DNA of 64,000 nt from contig NZ_CP115784.1 in assembly GCF_027913215.1 (NCBI RefSeq), forward strand, positions 1,736,001 through 1,800,000. Reading direction: 5' to 3'. The notes below the pieces were generated by a model, which searched no databases, had not been told where the DNA came from, and saw only the letters and a list, made by a program, of their open reading frames with translations. Shown one piece after another: positions 35,695 through 45,790 of the stretch (the first letter of the stretch is position 1; every line of letters starts with the position of its first letter). The DNA is from Paracoccus aerodenitrificans (lineage in GTDB: Bacteria; Pseudomonadota; Alphaproteobacteria; Rhodobacterales; Rhodobacteraceae). Position numbers and translations under genes: made by a program.

Positions 35695-35792
35695 TGTCGC
35701 CTCCTGTCGGTTCGGCCTGTCGTAACGAAGCGCGTGCAAGGCGGCAAGCCGGGCTTGCAGTTTCCGCACACTGACGTTAGCAGAGCGCGATC

Positions 35793-35882
35793 GGAGGAGT
35801 GGCAGAGTGGTTTAATGCACCGGTCTTGAAAACCGACGTGGGTGAAAGTCCACCGTGGGTTCGAATCCCACCTCCTCCGCCA
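35793..35882 (+). tRNA. tRNA-Ser (anticodon UGA)
   Basis: A 90-nt cloverleaf: acceptor GGAGGAG pairs with CTCCTCC, followed by an encoded G-CCA end. The anticodon loop CTTGAAA within CGGT...ACCG gives UGA. A long variable arm (GTGGGTGAAAGTCCAC) marks it as a class II serine tRNA, and GGTTCGAATCC is the T-loop. An integrase remnant begins 91 bp downstream, so this gene is the likely attachment site of the island. Confidence 0.97.
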
Positions 35883-35888
35883 CTATAC

Positions 35889-35914
35889 TGATGAAAAACA
35901 ACATTTTTTCATCA
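35889..35914 (+). terminator. Inverted repeat after tRNA-Ser
   Basis: TGATGAAAAA and TTTTTCATCA form a 10-bp stem 6 bp after the tRNA end, with an extra T in the right arm so that a T6 tract is embedded. It may end the tRNA transcript; it could also belong to the attachment region. Confidence 0.55.
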
Positions 35915-36003
35915 AAGACTCTCACCCTGACAGAATGTCCACAATGCCCTGAACACAGGGGCACAAGATATAGTGTCAGGTCACATCATGTGTGGGTAGC
36001 CCC

Positions 36004-36241
36004 GGTTTTAGCGGGCTGTCGCCTCGGCTGGCATGATACGATCGAATGCGTCCATGTGTCAGGCCTTTTCGCGAGGCGCGCTGCCTCTTGGCCGGTATGG
36101 GATCCGCGGGCTGTGGTCAAAACATCAAAACGAGCTCGGAGCTCTCCATGTGACCCTGATTTCCCCAACCCCGATCTGGTCGATCGGTTTCATACAAGCT
36201 TCAGCTTCTCCCGCATTTTCGAGGCGGTGCTGCTGACTTCA
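36004..36241 (-). ncRNA. Candidate IS110/IS1111 guide (bridge/seek) RNA region
   Basis: About 240 bp of non-coding DNA between the transposase stop (36242) and the left subterminal repeat, on the 3' side of the transposase. The other end has only about 60 bp. IS110-family recombinases use a structured RNA made from the longer non-coding end to recognise target and donor DNA; in IS1111-type elements this is the 3' side. The exact ends and loops of the RNA were not determined. Confidence 0.4.
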
Positions 36242-37285
36242 TCAGTTTGCCATCAGCGGTCCCCCTCGAAACTCTTCATCCTTCGTTATCATGGCCCACA
36301 ACATGCGAGCCATCTTGTTCGCCAACGCGATGGCCGCAAGCATCCGGGGCTTGCGGGCCAGCATACGCCCCAGCCAGGAGTTTTCCGCAGGCGGCTTGAT
36401 CTTGGCACCGGAGATCACTGCCATGGCACCGATGATCAACAATCTTCGGATATCCCGCTGCCCGGATTTGCTCGTGCGACCGAGCCGTTGCTTGCCACCG
36501 CTGGAATGTTGTCGTGGAACGAGGCCAAGCCAGGCCGAAAAATCACGCCCCTGACGGAACGTCTCCATAGGCGGGGCGAAAGCGGCCAATGCCATCGCCG
36601 TAACCGGGCCAACCCCGGGCATCTTCTGCAGCCGGGCAGAGAAAGGCGACCGCTTGCTCGCCGCCGCGATCTGTGCGTCAAGTTCGGCGATCCGTCGGGA
36701 CAGGTCATCAATCTGGTCGAAGCAGAGCTGTGCCATATGATGAACGGCCGGAGGGAGGTCTTTCGTCCCATCGTGGCCCGGTTCCAGAGCGGCCCGCAGT
36801 TTGTCGATGTTCTCGCGCCCCTTGCCGGCGATGAGCCCGAACTCGGCGAGATGTCCGCGCAAGGCGTTGATTGTCTGCGTCCGTTGCCCGACCAGAAGAT
36901 TACGCAGCCGAAAGATCATGCCGAGACCCTGCTGCTCCGGTGTCTTCACCTCGACGAAACGCATGGTCGGTCGACTGGCCGCCTCCGCGATGGCCTCGGC
37001 ATCCGCCATGTCGTTCTTCTGGTTCTTCAAATACGGCTTGACGAACTTCGGGGCGATCAGGCGCACCTCGTGCCCGATCGGCGCCAACGTCCGCGCCCAA
37101 TAATGAGCTGTCGCGCAGGCTTCCATGGCAACGAGACATCCGGGGTGCCTCTGCATGAACGCAAGAAACTGTTTGCGCGACAGCTTCTTGCGAAACACGA
37201 CTTCGCCTTCCGCTGTCGCTCCGTGCAGTTGAAAGACCTGCTTCGCCAGGTCAACGCCGATGATCGAGACTTCCTTCATAGCCAA
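36242..37285 (-). CDS. IS110-family transposase
   Basis: 347 aa, complete. The N-terminal RuvC-like DEDD domain begins SIIGVDLAKQVFQLHG (first Asp), with VAMEACATAHYWAR (Glu) and KNDMADAEAIAEA (Asp-x-x-Asp). The C-terminal transposase_20 domain has LQKMPGVGPVTAMALAAF and ASKRSPFSARL upstream; a Ser in FSAWLGLVPRQHSSGGK is the probable nucleophile. It appears intact, so the element may be active. Confidence 0.95.
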   Translation of the reverse strand: MAMKEVSIIGVDLAKQVFQLHGATAEGEVVFRKKLSRKQFLAFMQRHPGCLVAMEACATAHYWARTLAPIGHEVRLIAPKFVKPYLKNQKNDMADAEAIAEAASRPTMRFVEVKTPEQQGLGMIFRLRNLLVGQRTQTINALRGHLAEFGLIAGKGRENIDKLRAALEPGHDGTKDLPPAVHHMAQLCFDQIDDLSRRIAELDAQIAAASKRSPFSARLQKMPGVGPVTAMALAAFAPPMETFRQGRDFSAWLGLVPRQHSSGGKQRLGRTSKSGQRDIRRLLIIGAMAVISGAKIKPPAENSWLGRMLARKPRMLAAIALANKMARMLWAMITKDEEFRGGPLMAN

Positions 37286-38820
37286 TTCCTCCTGATCCTG
37301 TCCGGATCAATCTGGCACAAGTGCCGTCAGGAGGGGCTACCCAACCCATCATCAAACGCGACGGTCGTTTCTCGTGGCGACGGGTCATTCGAGGCGTCAC
37401 GATTCAGGTGCCGTTGCGGACCACGGACCCAAGGGTTGCAAGGGAGATTGGTGCCGTCGCAACCTCGGCTTCTTACTCGGTGTTCTTCGACATCGCTCAT
37501 CGTGGGCTGGACCGCACCGCTGGAAAACGCATTATAGAACGGGCGACGATGGTCGCTTCGGCCCGTTTGACATTGCGTGAGGAACAGATGTTCTTTTTCC
37601 CATTCCCGTTCGAATCTGCTCGTTCGATGCGAGAGCGTGGCTGGCCCGAAGCTCAGATTAGAACCTGGATTCGCGGACGGCATGACAAACCGACAGAAGA
37701 GGATTTACGGGGCTGGGATCCAGAAGATATCGCGGAATACATGGCTATTCTGAACGATGAACCCCATCCACTGCCCCAAAAGCGGGCGCCCAAACCGAGG
37801 CCGTTGGTTATCAACAATCATTACTACGCTTCGCCCCCTCAAGAAACACGCCGTCAGAACGCAGCAGAGATCACATCGGAACCCGCGATGACTATTTTGC
37901 GTAAAAGCGACGAGTGTGCATCCAAAGACCATCCCAAGGAAGCAACTGAATCCCCGCCGGACAGGACGCCCATCCCTGATCTTGTCGAAACAATCATCGC
38001 ATCCGACCTTCGTCGGAACCGTGTAAATGAAGCGACAGCAAAGGGCTTCAGAACAAGTATCGCCCTGTTCTGCGAGATTTGCCGTATCAATGATGTAGAG
38101 GAAATCACACAAGACAAGCTGGATGCCTTCTGTAAAACGCTGACACGAATCCCACCAAACTATCGGCGCGGGGCCAAAGGGCGTGCTACACCGATCTTCG
38201 TTATCATTGAGCAAGCAGAGCGCGAGGGTGTGGAAACGGGTTTGAGCGCGAAGACTGTTAACAAACAGCTTGAAGCGCTGAAAAAAACTTATCCGCCACG
38301 CCAGCACAAAAATCACTCTACCTCCGCTTGAGGTCTCAATCCTTCGTGTCCGCGACAACACGCCCGCGAAAGAAAAGCGTTTGCCGTTCACGCTTGAAGA
38401 AATCCGCAAGCTGTTCGCACAGCCGGGCTTGAACCTTTCGTCCGAACGCAATGCCCTGTTCTGGAACGCACATCTTGCCGTTTACACGGGTGCAAGGCGC
38501 GAGGAACTGGCTGGCCTTGAAACTGATGACATCACCCAACAGAACGGCGTTCCCGTCATCTTCATCCGGTCAAACAGTCACAGGACGCTCAAGAACGGAC
38601 AGTCAGAAAGATTCGTGCCGGTCCATCCCGATCTCATCAAACTTGGTTTCCTTGATTATGTCGCCAGCCGTGGACCAGGCCTGCTGTTCGACATTCGCAA
38701 GAAAGGAAAGACCTACGGGAACTTCTTTGAATACGGTTGGCAGAAGGTCAGGAAAGCAGTGATAGGAGCGACGACAGGAAGACATTCCACTCATTCCGCC
38801 ACAGTGCCGTTCAGACCCTA

Positions 38821-39661
38821 GGCTCCAGACCCATTGATTTCGGGCTGTTTGCGTGATTCAGGCTCTGCAAGGAGACCTGATTTATGAGCAACCTTTTCTG
38901 GCTGACTGACGCGCAGATGGAGCGTCTGAAACCCTATTTCCCGAAATCCCACGGCAAGCCACGCGTTGACGACCGGCGTGTCCTGAGCGGCATAATATTC
39001 ATCAATCGTAATGGCTTGCGATGGTGCGACGCGCCGACGGACTACGGCCCCGCCAAGACGCTCTACAACCGCTGGAAGCGCTGGAGCGAGAACGGGACCT
39101 TCGCCCGGATCATGGTGGGCCTCGCCGCCGAGAGCGCCGAACACAATACGATCATGATCGACGCGACCTATCTGAAAGCGCACCGCACGGCCTCGAGCCT
39201 GCGGATCAAAAAAGGGGGCGCGGGCGCCAGATCGGGCGAACGAAAGGCGGCATGAACACGAAACTGCACGCCGTCACCGACGCGAAGGGCCGCCCGATAG
39301 GGTTCTTCATGTCCGCCGGACAAGTCAGTGATTACACCGGGGCAGCGGCACTTCTGAACAGCCTGCCGGAGGCGGATTGGCTGCTGGCCGATCGGGGCTA
39401 TGATGCCGACTGGTTCAGAGATGCCTTGAAAAACAAGGGGATAAAGGTTTGCATCCCGGGTCGGAAGTCGCGCAAGAAACCCGTCAAATACGACAAGCGG
39501 CGATACAAACGCCGCAACCGCATCGAAATCATGTTCGGCCGACTCAAGGATTGGAGGCGCGTCGCCACCCGATACGACCGTTGCCCCGAGACCTTCTTCT
39601 CTGCAATCCTGCTCGCCGCGACCGTCATCTTCTGGTTATGATCAAGAACGAGTCCTGAGCC
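38821..39661 (+). mobile_element. IS5-family element (IS427 group), copy 1
   Basis: 841 bp bounded by imperfect inverted repeats GGCTCCAGACCCATT and AACGAGTCCTGAGCC, flanked by a TA duplication (38819-38820 and 39662-39663). It sits inside the integrase gene, and removing it with one TA restores VQTLINADI. Two further copies at 44950 and 45942 are nearly identical. Confidence 0.95.
38884..39641 (+). CDS. IS5-family transposase (OrfA/OrfB, programmed frameshift), copy 1
   Basis: OrfA (38884-39255, 123 aa) starts MSNLFWLTDAQMERLKPYFP and holds the N-terminal domain and first catalytic Asp (MIDATYLKAHRTASS). OrfB, in the -1 frame, ends at 39641 and holds LLADRGYDADWFRDAL (second Asp) and RYKRRNRIEIMFGRLKDWRR (Glu). 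The two frames overlap at AAAAAAGGGGG (39208-39218), a slippery site suited to -1 frameshifting that would make a DDE fusion of about 252 aa. Confidence 0.93.
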
Positions 39662-39853
39662 TAATCAACGCTGACATCCCTCTACATGTTCGCGCCGAGT
39701 TGTTCGGCCATGACCATGAACATATTCAAGGAAACATATATGGTGGGGCCGGAAAGGAAATAACGCTTCTCGAAGCCATCAAGCTTCTGCCATCTGTTCG
39801 TTGATCAAAATAAACAGACATCGGGATGACTCTTGATCCTTGACCGGGTATCG

Positions 39854-39872
39854 CGATCTGAAGCTCAGATCG
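39854..39872 (+). promoter_or_regulatory. Inverted repeat at the ribosome-binding site of the restriction gene
   Basis: CGATCTGA-AGC-TCAGATCG is a perfect 8-bp repeat ending one base before the GAGGG of the endonuclease gene's ribosome-binding site. It could be an operator for a regulator or the methyltransferase, or an RNA stem that limits translation of the endonuclease. No controller gene is visible. Confidence 0.45.
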
Positions 39873-39881
39873 TGAGGGCAC

Positions 39882-40892
39882 ATGGATCAAAAAGAGTTTG
39901 AACAGGTTCTGACGGAAGTTACCAATCTTCTGACGAAAGATATTCAACTTTCCTCCGACCATCACAGACCATCAGTTTTTGAAGATTTTGTCAGGGTGAC
40001 CATTCAAGGCGTATTGCGAGAGCGAGGACATGCCGCAGCTATGGATCCTCGTATCCAAGGCTTCCCGGACATTGCTGTCGGACAGTTCGGCGTTGAGGTG
40101 AAATGTACCGAAAGCGATTCCTGGCGCTGTATCGCAAACTCGGTTTCAGAGGGTAACGCGATCGCGGATGTGAACCACATCTATGTGATTTACGGTAAGA
40201 TCGGAGGTATCCCGGAAGTACGCTGGGCCGACTATGGGCGATCAATCATGCATGTTCGCACCAGTCACGTCCCGAGGTTTGAGATCGAGATCGGGACCGA
40301 CCGTCCGTTATTCGAACAACTCGGAACCACCTACGAGGATTTCCGTGTCCTGACAATGCACGAGAAAATGCCCTACATACGCCAATACGCTCGCGGACGC
40401 CTCGGTCCGGGGGAACGGCTGTGGTGGCTTGAAGACAAAGAAGATGACGATCAGCACTCGCTGCCGCTGAGCGTGAAAATCTACATGGACCTTCCACAAG
40501 ACGAGAAACGGAAGTTACGCGCCGAGGCCGTTCTTATGTCACCGATGATATGTGCCCACTCGCGTTCACGCAGGAAGTATAACGATGCTGTCCTGTATAT
40601 GATGACCTATCGAGGCGTACTCTGCCCGCAAGCCAGAGATCTGTTTTCTGCCGGAAGCGTCGCGGGCCCAGAACGCGGGGGCAACTACTTGCTTCGTGCC
40701 CTGCAAGACATCCAGGATGAAATCAGGGCCGCCGCTCATTATCTTGAGAATGCCCTGTTCAAAGAATATTGGGGGGTTGTTCCAGCCCCAGAGGATCGCA
40801 TCCTGTCTTGGCTGCGTATGGCCGACGAGATCGCAACCGACTGGACGCCATCTGAACACTTATTTTTTGACGAGCAGGGCGGGATCAGATAG
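39882..40892 (+). CDS. Type II restriction endonuclease (PD-(D/E)XK fold)
   Basis: 336 aa. GFPDIAVGQFGVEVKCTE at residues 60-77 is a PD-(D/E)XK active site with Asp63, Glu72 and Lys74. The preceding FEDFVRVTIQGVLRERGH helix is typical of such nucleases. The rest does not match a subfamily I recognise, so the target site cannot be named. It lies 37 bp upstream of a DNA cytosine methyltransferase on the same strand, giving a standard type II pair. Base composition is more AT-rich than the chromosome backbone. Confidence 0.8.
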   Translation: MDQKEFEQVLTEVTNLLTKDIQLSSDHHRPSVFEDFVRVTIQGVLRERGHAAAMDPRIQGFPDIAVGQFGVEVKCTESDSWRCIANSVSEGNAIADVNHIYVIYGKIGGIPEVRWADYGRSIMHVRTSHVPRFEIEIGTDRPLFEQLGTTYEDFRVLTMHEKMPYIRQYARGRLGPGERLWWLEDKEDDDQHSLPLSVKIYMDLPQDEKRKLRAEAVLMSPMICAHSRSRRKYNDAVLYMMTYRGVLCPQARDLFSAGSVAGPERGGNYLLRALQDIQDEIRAAAHYLENALFKEYWGVVPAPEDRILSWLRMADEIATDWTPSEHLFFDEQGGIR

Positions 40893-40929
40893 CTTTGTCA
40901 GCAAAATACGGCAACCGCGAAGTTGCCCG

Positions 40930-41907
40930 ATGAAGCAGGAGCAGAGCGTGAATAAATATTCTGTCGTATCAATGTTTTCCGGGTGCGGCGGTATGGATCT
41001 CGGGCTCTTGGGGGGGTTCGATTATCTGGGCAAACGCTTCAAGCGGAATCCGTTTGAAATCGTATGGGCCAACGACCTCAACCCCTTTGCTTGCGATACA
41101 TATGAGTACAACCTCAAGCATAAAATCCATCGGGGTAGCGTTTGGGATCACATAGATCATATGCCTGATCAATGTGATCTTTTAATAGGTGGATTCCCAT
41201 GCCAAGACATATCCATAAACGGAAAGCGCCGTGGTATCTCTGGTGAGCGTTCGGGCCTTTACCGTGCGATGGTTGAGGCCGTTCGGCGGATGCGACCGAA
41301 AATGTTTGTCGCTGAAAATGTGCGCGGCCTACTTTACGCGTATAACAGAGAAAGCCTTGAGACCGTTATTAAAGACTTCACCTCTCTGGGGTACGAAGTC
41401 AGCTATAAGCTTTATCTGACGGCCGATTATGGCGTTCCTCAAAGCCGTGAACGGGTATTGATTGTCGGCGTTCTGGATGGAGTTTCGTCCTTTAATGCGC
41501 CGAAAGAAGTGACGCCGAAGGGAAGCTGGATTACGTCCCGTGAGGCCATCCGGGATTTAGAGACTGCGCCGCAGGATGATGAGTACAGTCATATATGGTC
41601 TCTGGCAAAGCGCTCCGGCGATCAGGGTGGTCGTATGCTGAACCCGGATCGTCCCTCGCCCACTATCCGGGCCGAATGTCATGGCAACAACTCGTTCCAT
41701 TATAGTCTGCCCCGGCGTATCTCCATGCGAGAAGCCGCGCGTTTCCAGTCATTTCCCGACAGCTTTTCATTCAAAGCAAGGCTCCGAGAAACCGAGCGAA
41801 TGATAGGAAACGCAGTTCCGCCGGTTTTCGCTTGGCATATTGCCCAATCAATAAAAGAAGCATTGAACACATTCGACGACAGCAAAGTGCTTGTCGCCGC
41901 CGAATAA
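40930..41907 (+). CDS. DNA (cytosine-5)-methyltransferase
   Basis: 325 aa from the ATG at 40930. A GTG at 40948 with AGGAG six bases upstream is a better-supported start (MNKYSVVSMF). All main motifs are present: I FSGCGGMDLG, IV GGFPCQDIS with catalytic Cys91, VI ENVRG, VIII QSRERVLIVG and X GNAVPP. The recognition domain lies between motifs VIII and X and is short. It protects host DNA from the neighbouring endonuclease. Confidence 0.93.
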   Translation: MKQEQSVNKYSVVSMFSGCGGMDLGLLGGFDYLGKRFKRNPFEIVWANDLNPFACDTYEYNLKHKIHRGSVWDHIDHMPDQCDLLIGGFPCQDISINGKRRGISGERSGLYRAMVEAVRRMRPKMFVAENVRGLLYAYNRESLETVIKDFTSLGYEVSYKLYLTADYGVPQSRERVLIVGVLDGVSSFNAPKEVTPKGSWITSREAIRDLETAPQDDEYSHIWSLAKRSGDQGGRMLNPDRPSPTIRAECHGNNSFHYSLPRRISMREAARFQSFPDSFSFKARLRETERMIGNAVPPVFAWHIAQSIKEALNTFDDSKVLVAAE

Positions 41908-42373
41908 GAAAACTCCGTTTTTCCGGGTTTTCTTCCAGTGGTTTCGAAAGGGGATAAGAAGCCGTTAGGGTTTTTCTCCTCTTCGCCGGATATCCATAGC
42001 GTATCCCCCTCGTGGGGTGAGTTATGGATAGTAGGTTATGATATGGAGAAACCATCCCAGAAGAATAAATCTTCCGAAGGAAACCCAAAGGCTTCGTCAA
42101 CGCGACTTCAACTGAAAAACGCTCGTGCTTTGGCGGGTCAGCGTAAACACGATAAACGCATTGGCAGGCAACCCGATTATATAGACGCATCCCGGAAGCA
42201 TCTCAATCGGATTATAATGGAACCGGACCCGCCCGGCGTCATGATGTCAATCGGCATCCAATCGTGACCCCTTATCGGCGTCCAAAATTGACCCCTCTGG
42301 AGCTGAGCTGGCCCGTCGCTGCATAGTCTTCATGTAACGCCGCGGCGACGGGCCAGCGGGGGTTCCGCTTGCC

Positions 42374-43102
42374 CTACGCCCGGTTCTTGAAGCGCCAGCT
42401 TTCGTTGCCGGTTTCGACGATCTCGCAATGATGGGTGAGCCGGTCGAGGAGCGCGGTGGTCATCTTGGCGTCGCCGAAGACGCTGGGCCATTCGCCGAAG
42501 GCGAGATTGGTGGTGACGATGATCGAGGTCCGCTCGTAAAGCTTGCTGATCAGATGGAATAGGAGCTGGCCGCCGGTCTGGGCGAACGGGAGATAGCCAA
42601 GTTCGTCTAGGATCAGGAAGTCGAGGCGGGAGATCAGTTCCGCGGTCCGGCCCTGTCGTTCGGCCCGGGCTTCGGCGTCGAGCTTGTTCACTAGGTCGAC
42701 GACGTTGAAGAAGCGGCCCCGGCGGCCGTTTCGGATACAGGCGCGCGCGATGCTGACCGCGAGATGGGTCTTCCCAGTCCCGGTTCCGCCGATCAGCACG
42801 AGGTTGCGCTGATGATCGAGGAAGTCTCCGGTGGCCAAATCGCGGATCAGGGTCTCGTTGACCTCGGCGGCCGCGAAGTCGAACTCGTCGACTTCCTTGG
42901 CCAGCGGCAGTTTGGCGATGGTCATCTGGTATTTGATCGAGCGCACCTGCTTCTCACTGATCTCGGCGGTCAGCAAATCGCCGATGATCTGCTGTGGCTC
43001 GTGCTGTCGCTTGACCGCTGTAGTGATGATCTCGTCGTAGGCCGTCCTCATGCCGTAGAGCTTCAGCTGGCCCATGGCGTCCAGCACCTGTGATCGTTCC
43101 AT
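42374..43102 (-). CDS. istB: IS21-family helper ATPase IstB
   Basis: 242 aa AAA+ ATPase related to DnaC. Walker A is [17 protein letters not shown] and Walker B is [36 protein letters not shown] is the conserved C-terminal box. It forms rings on DNA that direct the IstA transposase to targets. The start overlaps the 3' end of istA by 40 bp in another frame. Confidence 0.97.
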   Translation of the reverse strand: MERSQVLDAMGQLKLYGMRTAYDEIITTAVKRQHEPQQIIGDLLTAEISEKQVRSIKYQMTIAKLPLAKEVDEFDFAAAEVNETLIRDLATGDFLDHQRNLVLIGGTGTGKTHLAVSIARACIRNGRRGRFFNVVDLVNKLDAEARAERQGRTAELISRLDFLILDELGYLPFAQTGGQLLFHLISKLYERTSIIVTTNLAFGEWPSVFGDAKMTTALLDRLTHHCEIVETGNESWRFKNRA

Positions 43103-44598
43103 TTGTTCCTCCTCAGGCTGTCATAGCGGTCGCAATTGGCGGCGGGTTTGCGGCCCAGCTTCAGCGCATCCGGCGTCGTGATCGTCAGGGGTGGCGGCGG
43201 TTCGCGGTGACGCGCCAGGATGTTCAGCACGACGCCGGCGGAATGAACGTTGTGAGACAGGGCCTCCGCACAGGCGGCTTCGACGGCGTCCAGGCCATCG
43301 GTGAGCACAGCCCCGAGGATCTCGACCACCTGACGGTCACCGCCGGGCTGGCGTTCTAGCCTGCGCTGCAACCGGCACAGGGCTGGAGGCAGGTCCCACT
43401 CCTTGAACGGCGCCCCGTTGCGCAGGGCACCAGGTTTACGCGCCAGAACCGGGATGTAATGGAGCGGGTCGTAGATCGCCTTGCCACGACCGAAGGCCCG
43501 ATCATGGCGAGCCACGACCTGACCATCCTGCCAAAATTCCAGCCTGTCGGCATAGGCGCGGATCTCGACGGGCCGCCCGACCGCACGGGCGTCGACCGAG
43601 TAGCGGTTCTTGTCGAAGCGCACGAGACAGGTCTTGGAGACGGAGGCCGGCACTGCATGGAAGCCGTCGAACGGGCCGATATAAGGCACCAGGCTCGGAC
43701 GCTCCTCCTCGAACACCTCCCAGATCGTCCTGTCCGGAATGTCGGGGTGTTTGTTCGCCTTGGCATAGGCAATGCATCGGTCCTCGAGCCAAGCGTTCAG
43801 TTCAGCATAGGATTTGAACTTCGGCCGCGGCACGAAGAACCGCCGCCGGAGCACGCCCACCTGGTTCTCGACCTGACCTTTCTCCCAGCCTGAGGCGGGC
43901 GTGCAGGCAGCCGGCTCGACCAGATAGTGCCCGCACATCTGCTGGAACCGGCGATTGTAGGCGCGATCCTTGCCGACAAAGATCGTGTCCACCGCCGTCT
44001 TCATGTTGTCATAGATGCCCCGGGCACAGGCTCCGCCGAAGAACGCGAAGGCCCTGTCATGCGCGTCGAACACCATCTCCTGCGTCTCGCGCGGATACGC
44101 CCCAACGAACGGCATCCGGCTGTGGCACAGCCGGACATGGGCGACCTTGACCGTCGTGGTCACGCCATCGAGGATCACGATCTCATGGCTCCAGTCGAAT
44201 TGGTAGGCCTCACCAGGATCGAAGATCAGCGGGACATAGGCTGAAGCCGATGCCTCCTGTGTTACCTTCGACCAACTGGCCGCATAGCGCCGGATAGCAT
44301 CATAGCTGCCGTCATAGCCACGGTTGCGCAGCTCCTCGTAGACCCGGATCAGCGTCAGGCGTTCGCGCTTCGGCCGCCGCGCATTCTCGGCCAGCATGTC
44401 GTCCAGTGCAGACCGCCAGGGATCGATCTTCGGACGCGGTTGCGTCGTGCGGTCATAGGTGAATTCGGTCGCGCCCGATCTGATGACTTTACGCACCGTG
44501 TTCCGAGACAGCCGCAACTCACGGCAGATCTGCTTGATCGACTTGCCTTCGACGAAATGCGCGCGCCTGATCTTCGCGATCGTTTCCACAACCAACAT
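43063..44598 (-). CDS. istA: IS21-family transposase IstA
   Basis: 511 aa. The N-terminal helix-turn-helix [23 protein letters not shown] binds the terminal repeats. The DDE core has [14 protein letters not shown] (Asp), [11 protein letters not shown] (Asp) and [18 protein letters not shown] (Glu). The C-terminal region is basic. Complete and apparently intact. Confidence 0.97.
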   Translation of the reverse strand: MLVVETIAKIRRAHFVEGKSIKQICRELRLSRNTVRKVIRSGATEFTYDRTTQPRPKIDPWRSALDDMLAENARRPKRERLTLIRVYEELRNRGYDGSYDAIRRYAASWSKVTQEASASAYVPLIFDPGEAYQFDWSHEIVILDGVTTTVKVAHVRLCHSRMPFVGAYPRETQEMVFDAHDRAFAFFGGACARGIYDNMKTAVDTIFVGKDRAYNRRFQQMCGHYLVEPAACTPASGWEKGQVENQVGVLRRRFFVPRPKFKSYAELNAWLEDRCIAYAKANKHPDIPDRTIWEVFEEERPSLVPYIGPFDGFHAVPASVSKTCLVRFDKNRYSVDARAVGRPVEIRAYADRLEFWQDGQVVARHDRAFGRGKAIYDPLHYIPVLARKPGALRNGAPFKEWDLPPALCRLQRRLERQPGGDRQVVEILGAVLTDGLDAVEAACAEALSHNVHSAGVVLNILARHREPPPPLTITTPDALKLGRKPAANCDRYDSLRRNKWNDHRCWTPWAS

Positions 44599-44949
44599 CC
44601 CCTGACTGCTCCCTCATGCTTTTGAGGAAGCTTCTGATCAGAATTATCAGGGGGGTCACTTTTGGACGCCGATCACCCCAAGATAGGGGTCAGTTTTGCA
44701 TGCCGTTCCACAAACAGCAGGCAAGCCGTGGGTCATCAGTTCTCGTTGATAACATTCGAGGCGGTCAGATGAACCTCTGCGTCATGTCTGACGCGGAAGC
44801 GACAAAAAAGGATATCGACCCGGCAATGCGGAAACGGTTCGTCAAGCTTGTTCAGGCCAAGACGAACTTCGGGCCACCGATGGCGGACAAGTGGCTTGAA
44901 CGCGGAGAGGGCGGAATTCTGCTTCCAAAGAATGAAATCCCAGTCGTTA

Positions 44950-45790
44950 GGGTCAGGACTCGTTCTCGATCATAACCAGAAGATGACGGTCGCGGCGAGC
45001 AGGATTGCAGAGAAGAAGGTCTCGGGGCAACGGTCGTATCGGGTGGCGACGCGCCTCCAATCCTTGAGTCGGCCGAACATGATTTCGATGCGGTTGCGGC
45101 GTTTGTAGCGCCGCTTGTCGTATTTGACGGGTTTCTTGCGCGACTTCCGACCCGGGATGCAAACCTTTATCCCCTTGTTTTTCAAGGCATCTCTGAACCA
45201 GTCGGCATCATAGCCCCGATCGGCCAGCAGCCAATCCGCCTCCGGCAGGCTGTTCAGAAGTGCCGCTGCCCCGGTGTAATCACTGACTTGTCCGGCGGAC
45301 ATGAAGAACCCTATCGGGCGGCCCTTCGCGTCGGTGACGGCGTGCAGTTTCGTGTTCATGCCGCCTTTCGTTCGCCCGATCTGGCGCCCGCGCCCCCTTT
45401 TTTGACCCGCAGGCTCGAGGCCGTGCGGTGCGCTTTCAGATAGGTCGCGTCGATCATGATCGTATTGTGTTCGGCGCTCTCGGCGGCGAGGCCCACCATG
45501 ATCCGGGCGAAGGTCCCGTTCTCGCTCCAGCGCTTCCAGCGGTTGTAGAGCGTCTTGGCGGGGCCGTAGTCCGTCGGCGCGTCGCACCATCGCAAGCCAT
45601 TACGATTGATGAATATTATGCCGCTCAGCACACGCCGGTCGTCAACGCGTGGCTTGCCGTGGGATTTCGGGAAATAGGGTTTCAGACGCTCCATCTGCGC
45701 GTCAGTCAGCCAGAAAAGGTTGCTCATAAATCAGGTCTCCTTGCAGAGCCTGAATCACGCAAACAGCCCGAAATCAATGGGTCTGGAGCC
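44950..45790 (-). mobile_element. IS5-family element (IS427 group), copy 2
   Basis: 841 bp, inverted relative to copy 1, flanked by TA at 44948-44949 and 45791-45792. The 44950 tip reads GGGTCAGG where the other copies have GGCTCAGG, a single change in the terminal repeat. It lies in the split hypothetical gene. Confidence 0.95.
44970..45727 (-). CDS. IS5-family transposase (OrfA/OrfB), copy 2
   Basis: OrfA is 45356-45727 (123 aa) and OrfB is read in the -1 frame to 44970. The slippery site is A6G5 (minus strand, 45393-45403). It differs from copy 1 by SSLRVKKGG instead of SSLRIKKGG. DDE residues are retained. Confidence 0.93.

Larger units (their letters stand above)
35990..37352 (-). mobile_element. 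IS110-family element (IS1111-like)
   Basis: About 1363 bp carrying one DEDD transposase gene. Subterminal inverted repeats TGGGTAGCCCC (35993-36003) and GGGGCTACCCA (37333-37343) lie just inside the ends, and CATCAT flanks both sides (35984-35989, 37347-37352). Removing 35990-37352 restores the integrase reading frame, which supports these limits. Subterminal repeats and a long non-coding region on the 3' side of the transposase gene are features of the IS1111 group. Confidence 0.85.
35973..39804 (+). pseudogene. Tyrosine-type site-specific integrase, interrupted by two IS and two frameshifts
   Basis: The gene can be rebuilt. It starts at GTG 35973 (AGGGG upstream) as VSGHI, is cut by the IS110 element, and resumes as IKRDGRFSWRRVIRG at about 37351. 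It continues to a 7-A run at 38281-38287, where dropping one A restores the frame into EALKKLIRHASTKITL. A second 1-nt shift near 38780 restores FHSFRHSAVQ. The IS5 copy then splits VQTL-INADIPLHVRAELFGHDH, and the frame ends at TGA 39802-39804. RHxxV and HVRAELFGH.H are the C-terminal catalytic boxes, with the Tyr in NIYGG. It must have moved the island at the tRNA-Ser site but is now dead. Confidence 0.85.
42245..44712 (-). mobile_element. IS21-family element
   Basis: About 2468 bp with istA and istB. Both ends carry two copies of a 19-bp repeat with consensus near GGCRTSCAAAANTGACCCC: 42253-42271 and 42277-42295 on the left, and 44652-44670 and 44686-44704 inverted on the right, as in IS21-type multiple terminal repeats. 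The tips are TGT and ACA. No target duplication is seen, yet the split host frame continues across it. Confidence 0.88.

Noticed and set aside
35855-37537. 560-codon plus-strand frame across the tRNA end and the IS110 element
   Set aside because: It runs through the antisense of the transposase gene and the element's ends, so it is not a real gene.
41909-41933. Possible terminator after the methyltransferase (GAAAAC...GTTTTC)
   Set aside because: Only the outer six bases pair well, and the inner part is mismatched.
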